Assembly: GCA_003222395.1 (NCBI GenBank)
Contig: QHWB01000035.1
Location: 186,001 to 250,000 of the forward strand
Reading direction: 5' to 3'
Length of the DNA: 64,000 nucleotides
Origin: Acidobacteriota bacterium
GTDB lineage: Bacteria; Acidobacteriota; Vicinamibacteria; Vicinamibacterales; CAVVIG01
In this document: positions 37,001-44,890 of the stretch, in pieces
How positions within the stretch are numbered: the first letter of the stretch is position 1
Layout of the letters: every line of letters starts with the position of its first letter
Notes under the pieces: model-generated
What the model saw: only the letters and a program-made list of their open reading frames with translations
Told to the model about the DNA's origin: nothing
The model's database searches: none
Translations under genes and position numbers: made by a program

Positions 37001-38993
37001 TCGTCTGCGAGGCGCCGGGCGCCAGGACGACGCGGGGCGAACCGACCGTCGGCAGCACCGCATCCCGCGTGTCGGTCCACACGCCCTGCACGACCGCCGC
37101 TGGCAGCTTGTCGCGATCGGCGTCCGACATGACCGCGGTCGTCGGCTTCCATGCACCGCTCGCCGTCTTCACGTACGGCACCCGCGGAACAAGGTGGATG
37201 TAGTCGCCCGAAAACGAGCAATTACCCTTACAGGACATCGTGTAGCCGCGGTTCACGGCACTGTATTGCGGGGTAAACGCCGGCTGTACGGGAATCGGGA
37301 CGATCGGATACGGCGTCGTTGAACTCCGTTGGTACTGCGAGACCCCTTCGGACGGAGTGAAACTGAGGCCGGACACCGAGTTCGCCGAACACGCGCTGGC
37401 CTGCGCGATGCGGACGTCGAACTGCTTGTCGCCGCCCGTCACGATGCCCTGGTTCACGCTCGCAGCGACACCGATCCCGCTGGGGCGGGCATCGTAAAAC
37501 ATCGCAATGACCTTCGAGCGCGGACCCACCTTTCCCGAACATGTAGGACCGGGTTCGCCCACCGCCGCAATCGTCGGCATGAACTGCGTCCCGGCGCCGT
37601 TTCCGAGGTCGATCGCCTTGCGAGTCGTCCACGTCGAGCCCTGGTTGAACGACGTCGTCACCGTGATCCGCGGGACGCCGATGGCGGGCGACGCGCTCGG
37701 GGCGAGCGGAAGGCCCCGCAGATTCGTCGACGGATAGTTTGCCGGATATACGTATTCCTGCATCAGTACGTGTATCGCGCCGTTGCCATCCATGGCCGCC
37801 GACGGGTACGCGGCAGATCGGGGAGTCGGGGCCGTGTTGGGGAGAACGCCCTGCCGCTGGTCGAACGCTTTGAGCAGCAGCGCGACTGGATACGGCACGG
37901 ACGGAGCGAACGTCAGGCCTCCGTCGACCGATCTCCTGCCCACGACTGCGTTTGTCAGATTCGGATAGAGCGGGTTGGAAAAAACGCGCCATCCGATGTA
38001 GACGATCCGGTCGTCGTTGTTGTCGACGAGAATCCAGGGCGCCTGATTGCGCGTCAGCGGCTGACTGATGACGTTGGGGGCCGCCCAGGTATCGCCGTAG
38101 TTGGCCGATGAAAAGAACAGGATCTTGCTGCTCAACTTGTTGGGGTCGTTTTGATCGAACACGACGAAAGCAGCATACACATGACCGTTCGGGCCAGCCG
38201 CGATGCTCGGTTTGTCGACGAAAAAGTTCATCGCGGTCGGCGTCGCGAAGTCGCTTGACTTGAGAAGCACCTTCGTGCCGTCGTAGTGCAGACTCTGGGC
38301 GTTCTCCGAATTGTTCCGGTCGGTGAATCGCGAGATGAAACCGACCCCTTGGCCCGGAGCGGTCGCCGTGGGCAGGTTGAATGCGATCCCGGCGAGGAAG
38401 AATTGATCGCCGACCGGCCCCTGCAACGATGACACGTGCGGCGGAGTCGTGGCCAGCACCGGGTCGTTCGCCGCGTCGAAGGCGTTCAACTGGACGGCAT
38501 CAACCCATCCGGGATCGACATCCGTCGGAATAGACACGTACCGGCCGGGATGGAGACCCGAAAACCAGTTCTTCCCGCCGTTGTTCGTCAACGAGAGGCC
38601 AACCCACGCCTGATTCGCAGCGGCGGGTCCTTCCACTTCCCACTCACCCTTTGAATCTCGATCCCGCCGCCACGGCGCTCTGAAGAAATCGAGCACCTTC
38701 GCAAACAAGCCCTGACCTGGCGACTGCGGCCCGGTTCCGGCGTCGTCGATCGCATCAACCGTCCGCGCGTCGTTGTACGCGACCAGCATGTGCGAGGGAT
38801 TGGCGCTCGAGATCCCGACGACCGGCTCGTTCTTACGGTACAGATCAAGGTCGTTGGTGAACGTCCCGGTCCCTGTGACGACGTTGATGTTCTGGCCGGC
38901 GCCTCCTGTCTGCGCGCGCATGACGCCACGCGTCGATGTGAGAATGGCGACTGACATGAGAAGGGCGAGGAAGTGTCTCGAATTCGAGCGCAT
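34092..38993 (-). CDS. Giant secreted repeat protein with (NPFSP)n blocks and choice-of-anchor-L-like domain
   Basis: A 1633-residue secreted protein. The ATG at 38991-38993 has GGAGG 6-7 nt upstream and opens a signal peptide (MRSNSRHFLALLMSVAILTS). Residues about 50-850 resemble a sialidase/BNR-type repeat region (EPVVGISSANPSHMLVAYND, LTNNGGKNWFSG). Two low-complexity NPFSP blocks follow at about 868-907 and 991-1024. A putative Ig domain (about 1270-1360, GVFSGTPTTVGNYAFRIIVT) precedes a C-terminal domain (about 1365-1633) with VTFEYVFGSDEYHEYANSAY, which I match to choice-of-anchor L. Surface display or cell-cell contact is likely; no catalytic role can be claimed. Confidence 0.85.
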   Translation of the reverse strand: MRSNSRHFLALLMSVAILTSTRGVMRAQTGGAGQNINVVTGTGTFTNDLDLYRKNEPVVGISSANPSHMLVAYNDARTVDAIDDAGTGPQSPGQGLFAKVLDFFRAPWRRDRDSKGEWEVEGPAAANQAWVGLSLTNNGGKNWFSGLHPGRYVSIPTDVDPGWVDAVQLNAFDAANDPVLATTPPHVSSLQGPVGDQFFLAGIAFNLPTATAPGQGVGFISRFTDRNNSENAQSLHYDGTKVLLKSSDFATPTAMNFFVDKPSIAAGPNGHVYAAFVVFDQNDPNKLSSKILFFSSANYGDTWAAPNVISQPLTRNQAPWILVDNNDDRIVYIGWRVFSNPLYPNLTNAVVGRRSVDGGLTFAPSVPYPVALLLKAFDQRQGVLPNTAPTPRSAAYPSAAMDGNGAIHVLMQEYVYPANYPSTNLRGLPLAPSASPAIGVPRITVTTSFNQGSTWTTRKAIDLGNGAGTQFMPTIAAVGEPGPTCSGKVGPRSKVIAMFYDARPSGIGVAASVNQGIVTGGDKQFDVRIAQASACSANSVSGLSFTPSEGVSQYQRSSTTPYPIVPIPVQPAFTPQYSAVNRGYTMSCKGNCSFSGDYIHLVPRVPYVKTASGAWKPTTAVMSDADRDKLPAAVVQGVWTDTRDAVLPTVGSPRVVLAPGASQTIDVLPWDFYNVADPTRFAACSNLGTRHQSVYSSEYTPGGLFASAPVTFRASTIPRSYPLYVENRTAFKKYYKLTIDPLAQASFDYTDFDPNVAQVAGKSTGFGEPFARATSVVIDSISSVTGAVVVGPRVNTPVAITVEETDSNGAVISPPAGAKTTVTLNTAGADDSSTETAVPAIGAEPKTTKPFGAIPSSGVANTTLGNPTPFSPNPFSPNPFSPNPFSPNPFSPNPFSPNPFSPNPFSPNAFPGGAMVYDVTDISYVITNDGQQTAAFNSVIEQVQNTPGNHVFQVLLNRAVPVSTVNYDSTAMLNCQAVDSALAVPISTIAVPFSPNPFSPNPFSPNPFSPNFSPNPFSPNPFSPNYPPIFSNSTFYVAPKGSTSGAVARLDDGGTISGRGPQQLARRSSDARIRNASLTPATPGEYIGEPVNDVMVLTLRDFLLTPPCTSNPTLPCGRPISPANVTVRVKAEVPNVDANGQFDPAGPATTGTQIAHHLAFTVQPTNTTSGGTITPPIKVEIRDTFDDIVTASAQQRQVSLAIAPLTCPGGTLSGTTTTLSSAGVATFSSVVITSSAGCSGVRLVASSGTLKQATSDPFDVTTLTLVNTQLLDAIVGSPYPPAPQSFQVLGGQAPYTFTIDPTAKVAEGVVLVPATLPLGISLSTGGVFSGTPTTVGNYAFRIIVTDAGGHTAAANFCIHVDPNQAAALLTTDLSQSGNAGTLAASLLDPDDAGVVVTNAKFTGSPLALGTFTGGGNAITGLGFHEGLVLSTGTIASAKGPNSTSSIQTNFNLPGDADLQALSGVSNLTHDAAILEFNFTPTCHDVPSCNVTFEYVFGSDEYHEYANSAYNDVFAFFLTDTMAGTTKNYALLPNVVPETPVSINTVNGGNPLGFDAKHPEFFRSNRTASDQPGPLNLQADGLTVPLQFNAPVISGHPYHIKIGIADVTDGIYDSMVFIKSGSFKVTHICPIVVQ
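35922..36023 (-). repeat. 15-bp tandem repeat encoding (NPFSP)n, block 2
   Basis: Seven units of 15 bp (plus-strand form CGGCGAGAACGG plus ATT or GTT) inside the giant secreted-protein gene. Changes between units are mostly at third codon positions. One unit has lost a codon, giving NFSPN in place of NPFSPN. Confidence 0.9.
36273..36392 (-). repeat. 15-bp tandem repeat encoding (NPFSP)n, block 1
   Basis: Eight uninterrupted 15-bp units (CGGCGAGAACGGATT and near variants) encoding PFSPN eight times. GAG/GAA and AAC/AAT alternation between units is synonymous on the coding strand, which implies selection on the peptide rather than a recent copy burst. Confidence 0.92.
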
Positions 38994-39008
38994 AAGTGCC
39001 TCCGGCAA

Positions 39009-39361
39009 ATGATGGCGGTTGCCGCGATTGGCTCACCCTCCTACTCACGCGTCGGACCGGACCAAGACGGCGCGGCGCACTGGCAGTCAAGCCGCCACGA
39101 GCGAACGCAACACTCCTCGGTTGAAAAGCTGGACTGAAGGGTGGAAGCGCGGATTATGGCGGATGCCCATCCGTACTTCAAGCGTTTCTTTCGATCCTCG
39201 CCACGCGCGCTGCACGCGCGCTGATCGAATCCTCGAACGAGTCGTAACGATTTCCAGGGCGCGATCAAACGTCCGGCAAAGGTGCCGTTCTCGCATTTGT
39301 TCGTCGTTATTCCGCCCGAACCAAATCGGCGCCTTCACGATGAGCGACGTACAATCGTCTG
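39009..39361. other. Intergenic region without a supported gene
   Basis: About 350 nt separate the divergently read secreted-protein gene and the peroxidase-like gene. It should hold both promoters. I see only a short GCGCGC-rich direct repeat near 39203-39220 and no convincing reading frame, RNA gene or terminator. Confidence 0.5.
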
Positions 39362-39697
39362 ATGGCGCACCACTACTACGACCCCGCGGATCTGGCCCGT
39401 TTTGGTGAAATCGGCCGTAATGCCCCGGATCTCGCCAAGAAGTTCTTCGACTGGTATGGCGCTGTCTTTGCCGATGGAGCGCTGTCGGCCCGGGAGAAAT
39501 CGCTGATCGCGCTTGCGGTGGCGCACGCGGTGCAGTGTCCGTACTGCATCGACGCGTACAGCAAGGACGCCCTCGAAAAGGGCGCAGACCTCGATCAGAT
39601 GACGGAGGCGGTGCACGTCGCGGCCGCGATCCGCGGCGGGGCGTCGCTCGTCCACGGCGTGCAGATGCGCAATCAGGCGGACGCGATCGGCATGTGA
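39362..39697 (+). CDS. AhpD-like peroxidase (arsenosugar-associated type)
   Basis: A 111-residue carboxymuconolactone-decarboxylase/AhpD-fold protein. The redox CxxC is in HAVQCPYCIDAYSKDALEKG, with the downstream family His (VHGVQ). The opening HHYYDPADLARFGEIGRNAP resembles the small peroxidase-like proteins found next to ArsS. The stop overlaps the ArsS start (TGATG), so the two are translationally coupled and likely act together. Its own activity has not been shown as far as I know; a thiol-peroxidase or redox-partner role is inferred. Confidence 0.87.
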   Translation: MAHHYYDPADLARFGEIGRNAPDLAKKFFDWYGAVFADGALSAREKSLIALAVAHAVQCPYCIDAYSKDALEKGADLDQMTEAVHVAAAIRGGASLVHGVQMRNQADAIGM

Positions 39698-40728
39698 TGA
39701 TGCTTTCGCTCGCCAGCCGCCGGGCGCCGCTCGCCTCGACCGCCCATCAGCGTGCCGTGCTGGCGCGCCTGCCGCTCGCACGCGAGTTCCCCGACGCCGC
39801 CGGCGCCGCGGGCTGCTGGCCGCTGCGTCCGCAGGCGATCACGACGCTTCAAATCAACGTTGGCAAGCTCTGTAATCAAACGTGCCGGCATTGCCATGTC
39901 GACGCGGGACCCGATCGGCGCGAGGTGATGTCGCGCGAGACGATGACGTGGTGCCTGCGCGCGCTCGACACCGGCGCGATTCCCACCGTCGACATCACCG
40001 GCGGCGCGCCGGAGCTGAATCCCGATTTCCGCTGGCTCGTCGAGGAGGTGCGCGCGCGCGGCCGGCACGTCATGGATCGCTGCAATCTGACGGTGCTGCT
40101 GACGCCCAGCCACGCCGACCTCCCCGAGTTTTTTGCGGGACATCGCGTCGAGGTGGTCGCATCGCTTCCCCATTACCGCGCGCTCAATACCGACGCGCAG
40201 CGCGGCGAAGGCGTGTACGAAAAATCGATCGCGGCGCTGAAACGGCTGAACGACGTTGGATATGGAAACGGCCGGTCGGGCCTGCGCCTCGTGCTCGTGA
40301 CCAATCCGGTCGGCGCGTTCCTCCCGGCGTCGCAGGGATCGCTGGAAGCGGAATGGAAACGCGAGCTGCGCCGCCTCCACGGCATCGTCTTCGACGCGCT
40401 GTACTGCCTGACGAACATGCCGATCAGCCGCTACCTCGAGTGGCTGATCGACACCGGGAATCTGGAGCGCTACATGGAGCGTCTCGTCACGTCGTTCAAT
40501 CCAGCGACGGTGAGCGGCCTGATGTGCAGGACCATCCTGTCGGTCGGATGGGACGGACGGCTCTACGACTGCGATTTCAACCAGATGCTCGACATCGAGC
40601 TCGACGGCGCGGCGCACATTCGAGACTTCGATCGCGAGACGCTCGAGCGGCGCGCCATCTCGGTCGGCCGTCACTGTTTCGGCTGCACGGCGGGCGCCGG
40701 ATCGAGCTGCGGCGGGAGTATAGAATAG
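39697..40728 (+). CDS. arsS: Arsenosugar biosynthesis radical SAM protein ArsS
   Basis: A 343-residue radical SAM enzyme. The 4Fe-4S motif is [15 protein letters not shown] (CxxxCxxC, about residues 64-71), and [15 protein letters not shown] supplies the SAM-binding GG motif. The C-terminal cysteine-rich signature [14 protein letters not shown] is diagnostic of the ArsS family, which in studied bacteria forms 5'-deoxyadenosyl-dimethylarsinate, a step toward arsenosugars. ATG 39697 overlaps the upstream stop; ATG 39700 is an alternative. No ArsM methyltransferase or arsenical transporter is in the window, so arsenic is inferred from the family only. Confidence 0.9.
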   Translation: MMLSLASRRAPLASTAHQRAVLARLPLAREFPDAAGAAGCWPLRPQAITTLQINVGKLCNQTCRHCHVDAGPDRREVMSRETMTWCLRALDTGAIPTVDITGGAPELNPDFRWLVEEVRARGRHVMDRCNLTVLLTPSHADLPEFFAGHRVEVVASLPHYRALNTDAQRGEGVYEKSIAALKRLNDVGYGNGRSGLRLVLVTNPVGAFLPASQGSLEAEWKRELRRLHGIVFDALYCLTNMPISRYLEWLIDTGNLERYMERLVTSFNPATVSGLMCRTILSVGWDGRLYDCDFNQMLDIELDGAAHIRDFDRETLERRAISVGRHCFGCTAGAGSSCGGSIE

Positions 40729-40732
40729 CGCG

Positions 40733-40909
40733 ATGCCCGCGGCCCTGCTGTGCGCGTTCTGTCGCACGCATCCGGTGGACCCCGTCTGGCGGCCGTTCTG
40801 CAGCGAACGGTGCAAGCTTCAGGATCTCGCGCGCTGGGCCGACGGCAGCTATCACGTTCCGGGGGAACGCGTGGATGAACCAGATGAAAGTGACAAATCA
40901 GAACGCTGA
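40733..40909 (+). CDS. yacG: DNA gyrase inhibitor YacG-like zinc protein
   Basis: A 58-residue zinc protein found by reading between arsS and gltA. It carries CAFC (residues 7-10) and CSERC (23-27), the four zinc ligands, then the YacG pattern [20 protein letters not shown] and YHVPGE. In E. coli YacG binds GyrB and inhibits gyrase. The length is typical of the family. It begins 4 nt after the arsS stop, and its last 35 nt overlap the likely start of gltA. The tail ([14 protein letters not shown]) is acidic and variable, as in other members. Confidence 0.88.
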   Translation: MPAALLCAFCRTHPVDPVWRPFCSERCKLQDLARWADGSYHVPGERVDEPDESDKSER

Positions 40910-42248
40910 CGCCCCAACGACTGTTCCGACTCCAGCCTTCCAGCCTCAAACGTCGATGAGCGAGACGCTGACGATCGTCGATAACCGCACCGGAAAGAAG
41001 TACGACCTCCCGATTCACGACGGCACCATCCGGGCGATGGATCTGCGCCAAATCAAAACGGGACCTGACGACTTCGGCATGATGACCTACGACCCGGCGT
41101 TGATGAACACCGCGAACTGCCGGAGCGGCATCACGTACATCGACGGCGACAAGGGCGTGCTCCTCTATCGCGGATACCCGATTGAACAGCTCGCCGAACA
41201 CAGCGACTATCTCGAGACGGCCTATCTGATCCTCTTCGGCGAGCTGCCGACCACCGATCAGCTCCACGCCTGGACGCGCGAGATCACGCTTCACACGATG
41301 CTTCACGAGAACGTGAAGAAGTTCATGGAGGGGTTCCAGTACGACGCGCATCCGATGGCCATTTTCATCAGCACGGTCGGCGCGATGTCGGGTTTCTATC
41401 CCGATGCGAAGCAGATCTTCGATCGCGAGTCCCGTCTCCGGCAGACACACCGCGCGATTGCGAAGGTGCCCAGTATTGCCGCGTACGCGTTCCGCCACAG
41501 CATCGGACGGCCGTACATCTATCCGGACAACGACCTCAGCTTCACCGGCAACTTCCTGAACATGCTGTTCAAGATGACCGAGGTCAAGTACCAGCCGAAC
41601 CCGGTGCTCGCGCGCGCGCTCGACGTCCTGTTCATCCTGCACGCCGATCACGAACAGAACTGCTCGACGACGACGATGCGGACGATTGGGAGCTCGCAGG
41701 CCGATCCATATTCGTCGCTCGCCGGCGCAGCGGCGGCGCTGTACGGACCGCTGCATGGAGGCGCGAACGAAGCCGTCCTGCGGATGCTGAACGACATCGG
41801 ATCGGTCGCCAAAGTGCCCGACTTCATCAGGAAGGTGAAGTCCGGCGAAGGCAACAACCGTCTGATGGGATTCGGGCATCGCGTCTACAAGTCGTACGAC
41901 CCGCGCGCGAAGGTCATCAAGAAGATCGCAGATCTCGTGTTCACGGTGACGGGCAAGAACCCGCTGCTCGAAATCGCGCTCGAGCTCGAACGCATCGCGC
42001 TGCAGGACGAATACTTCGTCAGCCGTAAGCTCTACCCGAACGTCGACTTCTACTCCGGGTTGATCTATCAGGCGATGGGCTTCCCGGTCGAAATGTTCCC
42101 TGTGTTGTTCGCCATTCCGCGCACGGCCGGCTGGATTGCCCAGTGGGAGGAAATGCTGCTCGATCCGGAGCAGAAGATTGCGCGGCCGCGGCAGATTTAC
42201 AAAGGACCGAAACAGCGCGACTATATCTCCCGCGAGAAACGCAGTTGA
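40875..42248 (+). CDS. gltA: Citrate synthase
   Basis: Type II citrate synthase of up to 457 residues; it condenses oxaloacetate and acetyl-CoA in the TCA cycle. Active-site regions are complete: [20 protein letters not shown] and [11 protein letters not shown] with the first catalytic His, [14 protein letters not shown] with the second, and [17 protein letters not shown] with the Asp. ATG 40875 has GGGGGAA upstream but overlaps yacG; ATG 40956 ([20 protein letters not shown]) fits the usual N-terminus better and has no visible ribosome site, so the start is uncertain. The stop overlaps the next gene's TTG. Confidence 0.95.
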   Translation: MNQMKVTNQNADAPTTVPTPAFQPQTSMSETLTIVDNRTGKKYDLPIHDGTIRAMDLRQIKTGPDDFGMMTYDPALMNTANCRSGITYIDGDKGVLLYRGYPIEQLAEHSDYLETAYLILFGELPTTDQLHAWTREITLHTMLHENVKKFMEGFQYDAHPMAIFISTVGAMSGFYPDAKQIFDRESRLRQTHRAIAKVPSIAAYAFRHSIGRPYIYPDNDLSFTGNFLNMLFKMTEVKYQPNPVLARALDVLFILHADHEQNCSTTTMRTIGSSQADPYSSLAGAAAALYGPLHGGANEAVLRMLNDIGSVAKVPDFIRKVKSGEGNNRLMGFGHRVYKSYDPRAKVIKKIADLVFTVTGKNPLLEIALELERIALQDEYFVSRKLYPNVDFYSGLIYQAMGFPVEMFPVLFAIPRTAGWIAQWEEMLLDPEQKIARPRQIYKGPKQRDYISREKRS

Positions 42249-43264
42249 TCGTCCTCCCGCTCCTCGCCGCGGCGCTGACGTTTCAGACGGCAGCGCCCCC
42301 GACGCCGCCCAGGTTCGAGTCGGGCCGCGCGTGGGAACACCTGCGGCAACTGGTGGCGATCGGCCCGCGCCCCTCGGGATCGCCGGCCATCGAGCAGACG
42401 CGCAAGTACATCAAGGATCAACTCGCGGCGATGGGCCTCACCGCGCTCGAGCAGGCCTGGGACGACGAAACGCCGATCGACAAGGTTCACATGGTCAACC
42501 TGTCGATCGTCATTCCCGGCGCGCGCAAAGAGCGCATCGTCTTCGCCGGACACTACGATACGAAGCTGTTCCGCCAGTTCCGGTTCGTCGGCGCGAGCGA
42601 CGGCGCGTCGAGCGCCGCGTTCCTCCTCGAGCTCGCGCGGATCCTCAAGGCGCGCAAGAGCCCCTTCACCATCGAGCTGCTGTTTCTGGACGGCGAGGAG
42701 GCGCGGCTGCCCGACTGGCAGGGTACCGACAACACGTACGGCAGCCGGCATTACGTCGAAATGGCGAAGCGCGACGGCTCGCTCGCGGCCATCAAGGCGC
42801 TCATCCTCGTCGACATGATCGGCGACCGCGATCTCGATATCCGGCGCGACGAGAACTCGACGCCGTGGCTCACCGACGCCATCTGGGCGGCGGCCAAACA
42901 CCAGGATCTCGACGATTCATTCCTCGCCGAGTCGACGCGCATCGAAGACGATCACCTGCCGTTCCTCGCCGCCGGCGTGCCGTCGGTCGACGTCATCGAC
43001 CTCGATTACGATGCGTGGCACACGGCGAAGGACAACCTCGATGCCGTGAGCGCGCGCAGCCTGCAGATCGTCGGCGACGCAATCGTCGGCGCGCTGCCGG
43101 CGATCGAAGCGCGCCTGATCAAGCAGTCGCAGATCGCCCTCGTCCACAAGACGACCGTTCGCCGCAAGGCGCCGCGCAAGGACTATGCGATTCGCCTTGC
43201 GCAGCACCGTCACCATCGCCGCGGGCTTCGCCGCAAAGCCGACGTCGTGACGATGGGTCATTGA
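42245..43264 (+). CDS. M28-family metallopeptidase, glutaminyl-cyclase-like
   Basis: A 339-residue zinc enzyme. The start is a TTG overlapping the gltA stop (TTGA). A short hydrophobic stretch ([19 protein letters not shown]) may be a signal peptide. Metal-ligand and catalytic positions resemble glutaminyl-peptide cyclotransferases of family M28: FAGHYDTK, FVGASDGASSAAFLLELARI, LFLDGEEARLPDW with the Glu, TYGSRHYVE, and DLDYDAWHTAKDNLDAV with the late His. It either cyclises N-terminal Gln or acts as an aminopeptidase. The last 45 residues are strikingly basic (RRKAPRKD .. RHHRRGLRRK) and unlike the family. Confidence 0.85.
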   Translation: MIVLPLLAAALTFQTAAPPTPPRFESGRAWEHLRQLVAIGPRPSGSPAIEQTRKYIKDQLAAMGLTALEQAWDDETPIDKVHMVNLSIVIPGARKERIVFAGHYDTKLFRQFRFVGASDGASSAAFLLELARILKARKSPFTIELLFLDGEEARLPDWQGTDNTYGSRHYVEMAKRDGSLAAIKALILVDMIGDRDLDIRRDENSTPWLTDAIWAAAKHQDLDDSFLAESTRIEDDHLPFLAAGVPSVDVIDLDYDAWHTAKDNLDAVSARSLQIVGDAIVGALPAIEARLIKQSQIALVHKTTVRRKAPRKDYAIRLAQHRHHRRGLRRKADVVTMGH

Positions 43265-43274
43265 ACGCCGCCTG

Positions 43275-43847
43275 CTACGCGGCCGGCGGGTAGCTCACTC
43301 GCAGCTCGCCATGCGTCTCGTCCGCCACCTCGAACAAGTCGTCCGGCATGAAGTTGAACGCGTGGGCGAAGAAGGCTTCGGGATAGGTTTCGATGCGTGT
43401 GTTGTAGTCGAGAACGTTGCGGTTGTAGCGCTCTCGTGCGAAGGCGAGCTTTTCTTCGATGGCGTGGAGGTCGTTCCCCAGACTCATGAAACTGTGCGAC
43501 GCGCGCAGCTGAGGATGATCCTCGGCGACCGCCAGCACGCGTCCGAGCGCTGCCGTGATCAGGTCGTTGGCCGGCCCGGCGTCCGCCGCGCGGCTCGCCT
43601 GCTGGAGCGCGGTACGCGCCCGCGCGATCCGATCGAAGACTCGGCGCTCGTGCGCCGCATACCCCCTGACCGCCTCGACGACGTTGGCAATCAGGCGCGA
43701 CCGGCACCGCAGCTGGACGTCGACGGCCGACCACGCCTCGTGCACACGACTGCGCGATCTGAGCAGCGCGTTGTACCGCACCAGGACGAACAGCGCGAGC
43801 ACGCATGCGGTCCCGATGATGACGGACGGCAGCCAGAGCACGGACAT
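43275..43847 (-). CDS. lemA: LemA family protein
   Basis: A 190-residue LemA-type protein: one N-terminal membrane segment (SVIIGTACVLALFVLVRYNAL), then a coiled helical bundle. The family pattern is visible in RVHEAWSAVDVQLRCRSRLI (usually VDVQLKRRYDLIPNLV), NDLHAIEEKLAFARERYNRNVLDYNTRIETYP and FEVADE. The start at ATG 43845-43847 is chosen because it directly precedes the membrane segment. It converges on the M28 gene with 10 nt between. The role of LemA proteins is not settled. Confidence 0.87.
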   Translation of the reverse strand: MSVLWLPSVIIGTACVLALFVLVRYNALLRSRSRVHEAWSAVDVQLRCRSRLIANVVEAVRGYAAHERRVFDRIARARTALQQASRAADAGPANDLITAALGRVLAVAEDHPQLRASHSFMSLGNDLHAIEEKLAFARERYNRNVLDYNTRIETYPEAFFAHAFNFMPDDLFEVADETHGELRVSYPPAA

Positions 43848-43959
43848 GCGAAGTACCGGCGGCGGCAACAACGATGCCGCCGGCAACACGCTGCAGCGGC
43901 AATCCGAGAGGTCCGGGCCGATCACGAACCAGTAATCGAGTTAACGATTCAGGAGCCTA

Positions 43960-44230
43960 CGCTCGGCTGAAAGCCTCGCGCTACACCGCGAGACACGAGC
44001 CCGATGCGTGGCGCGAGCCTTTCAGGCGAACGTCAGCCCAGACCCGGTGTAGCGAGCCTTTCAGGCGAACGTCAGGCGACCCGGTGTAGTGCGAGCCTTT
44101 CAGGCGAACGTCAGCCCAGACCCGGTGTAGCGAGCCTTTCAGGCGAACGTCAGGCGATCCGGTGTAGTGCGAGCCTTTCAGGCGAACGTCAGCCCAGACC
44201 CGGTGTAGCGCGAGCCTTTCAGGCGAGCGT
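43960..44230. repeat. Family-1 mini-hairpin array (one inverted, six direct copies)
   Basis: An inverted copy (43960-43984) with stem GGCT/AGCC is followed by six direct copies between 44008 and 44230 with stem GCCT/AGGC. Spacers alternate between GTCAGGCGA[C/T]CCGGTGTAG and GTCAGCCCAGACCCGGTGTAG, so the array grew as a two-copy higher-order unit. In most of these copies the right flank is GAACG rather than GAGCG. It fills the gap between lemA and the sigma factor gene, so sigma promoter sequences must lie inside or beside it. Confidence 0.9.
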
Positions 44231-44275
44231 AAATCCAGCTAACCAACGGTCTTAGGCCCCGTCTAAGCTGTTCAG

Positions 44276-44890
44276 ATGGACGCGACCGAGGCAGCAGCCG
44301 TCCTGGCTCGTGCCCGCCAGGGCGACAGCGAGGCGTTTCGCGCGCTCGTCGAGCGGCACAGCCGGAGTGTCTTCCGGCTGGCGTTCCGGATGACCGGAAA
44401 CGAGCAGGATGCCGAAGACGTGGTGCAGGAGAGTTTCCTTCGCGCCTACAAGCAGCTCGGACGCTTCGAGTCGCGCGCCAATTTCGGCACCTGGCTCTAT
44501 CGCATCGTCGCGAACTGTTCGGTGGACATGATGAGAATGAAACAGGCGCGCCACGATCAATCGCGCGGCGACAGCCTCGACGCGGCGGTGCAGATGCCGG
44601 CCGCCGGGACGCCGGGCCCGGAGCGGCTCGCGGAGAGCGCGCAGATTCAGCGGCGCGTGCAGGAAGCGCTCGGCGGCCTGAGCCCGCTCGAGCGCGCCGC
44701 ATTCACGCTGCGGCATTACGAGGGACGCTCGATCGACGAAATCAGCCGGACGCTCGGGCTCGGCACGAGCGCGGCGAAGCACAGCGTGTTTCGCGCGGTG
44801 AAGAAGCTGCGCATCTCACTCGCGCCATTGAGAAGTTCGCCGGGTAGCGCGAGGCTTTCAGCCGAGCGATCTGCGGGCAGCCAGCCATGA
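44276..44890 (+). CDS. ECF-type RNA polymerase sigma factor
   Basis: A 204-residue sigma-70 family factor of the ECF group. Region 2 spans about residues 20-90 (FRALVERHSRSVFRLAFRMT, DAEDVVQESFLRAYKQLGRF, FGTWLYRIVANCSVDMM). Region 4 spans about 125-180 (LSPLERAAFTLRHYEGRSID, SRTLGLGTSAAKHSVFRAVK). The final residues (GSARLSAERS) are encoded by an in-frame family-1 repeat at 44844-44868. The gene overlaps the anti-sigma gene by 4 nt (ATGA). It probably controls its own operon, including the two HEAT proteins, but no promoter motif could be set. Confidence 0.94.
   Translation: MDATEAAAVLARARQGDSEAFRALVERHSRSVFRLAFRMTGNEQDAEDVVQESFLRAYKQLGRFESRANFGTWLYRIVANCSVDMMRMKQARHDQSRGDSLDAAVQMPAAGTPGPERLAESAQIQRRVQEALGGLSPLERAAFTLRHYEGRSIDEISRTLGLGTSAAKHSVFRAVKKLRISLAPLRSSPGSARLSAERSAGSQP
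44844..44868 (+). repeat. Family-1 mini-hairpin inside the sigma factor gene
   Basis: GTAGCGCGAGGCTTTCAGCC plus GAGCG, the GGCT/AGCC stem variant, lies near the 3' end of the sigma gene and is read through in frame as GSARLSAER. In this frame TAG is split between codons, so the copy adds a tail instead of ending the protein. Confidence 0.85.

Noticed and set aside
39697-40728. Possible selenocysteine in ArsS, known for some relatives
   Set aside because: There is no in-frame TGA in the gene and the usual cysteines are present.
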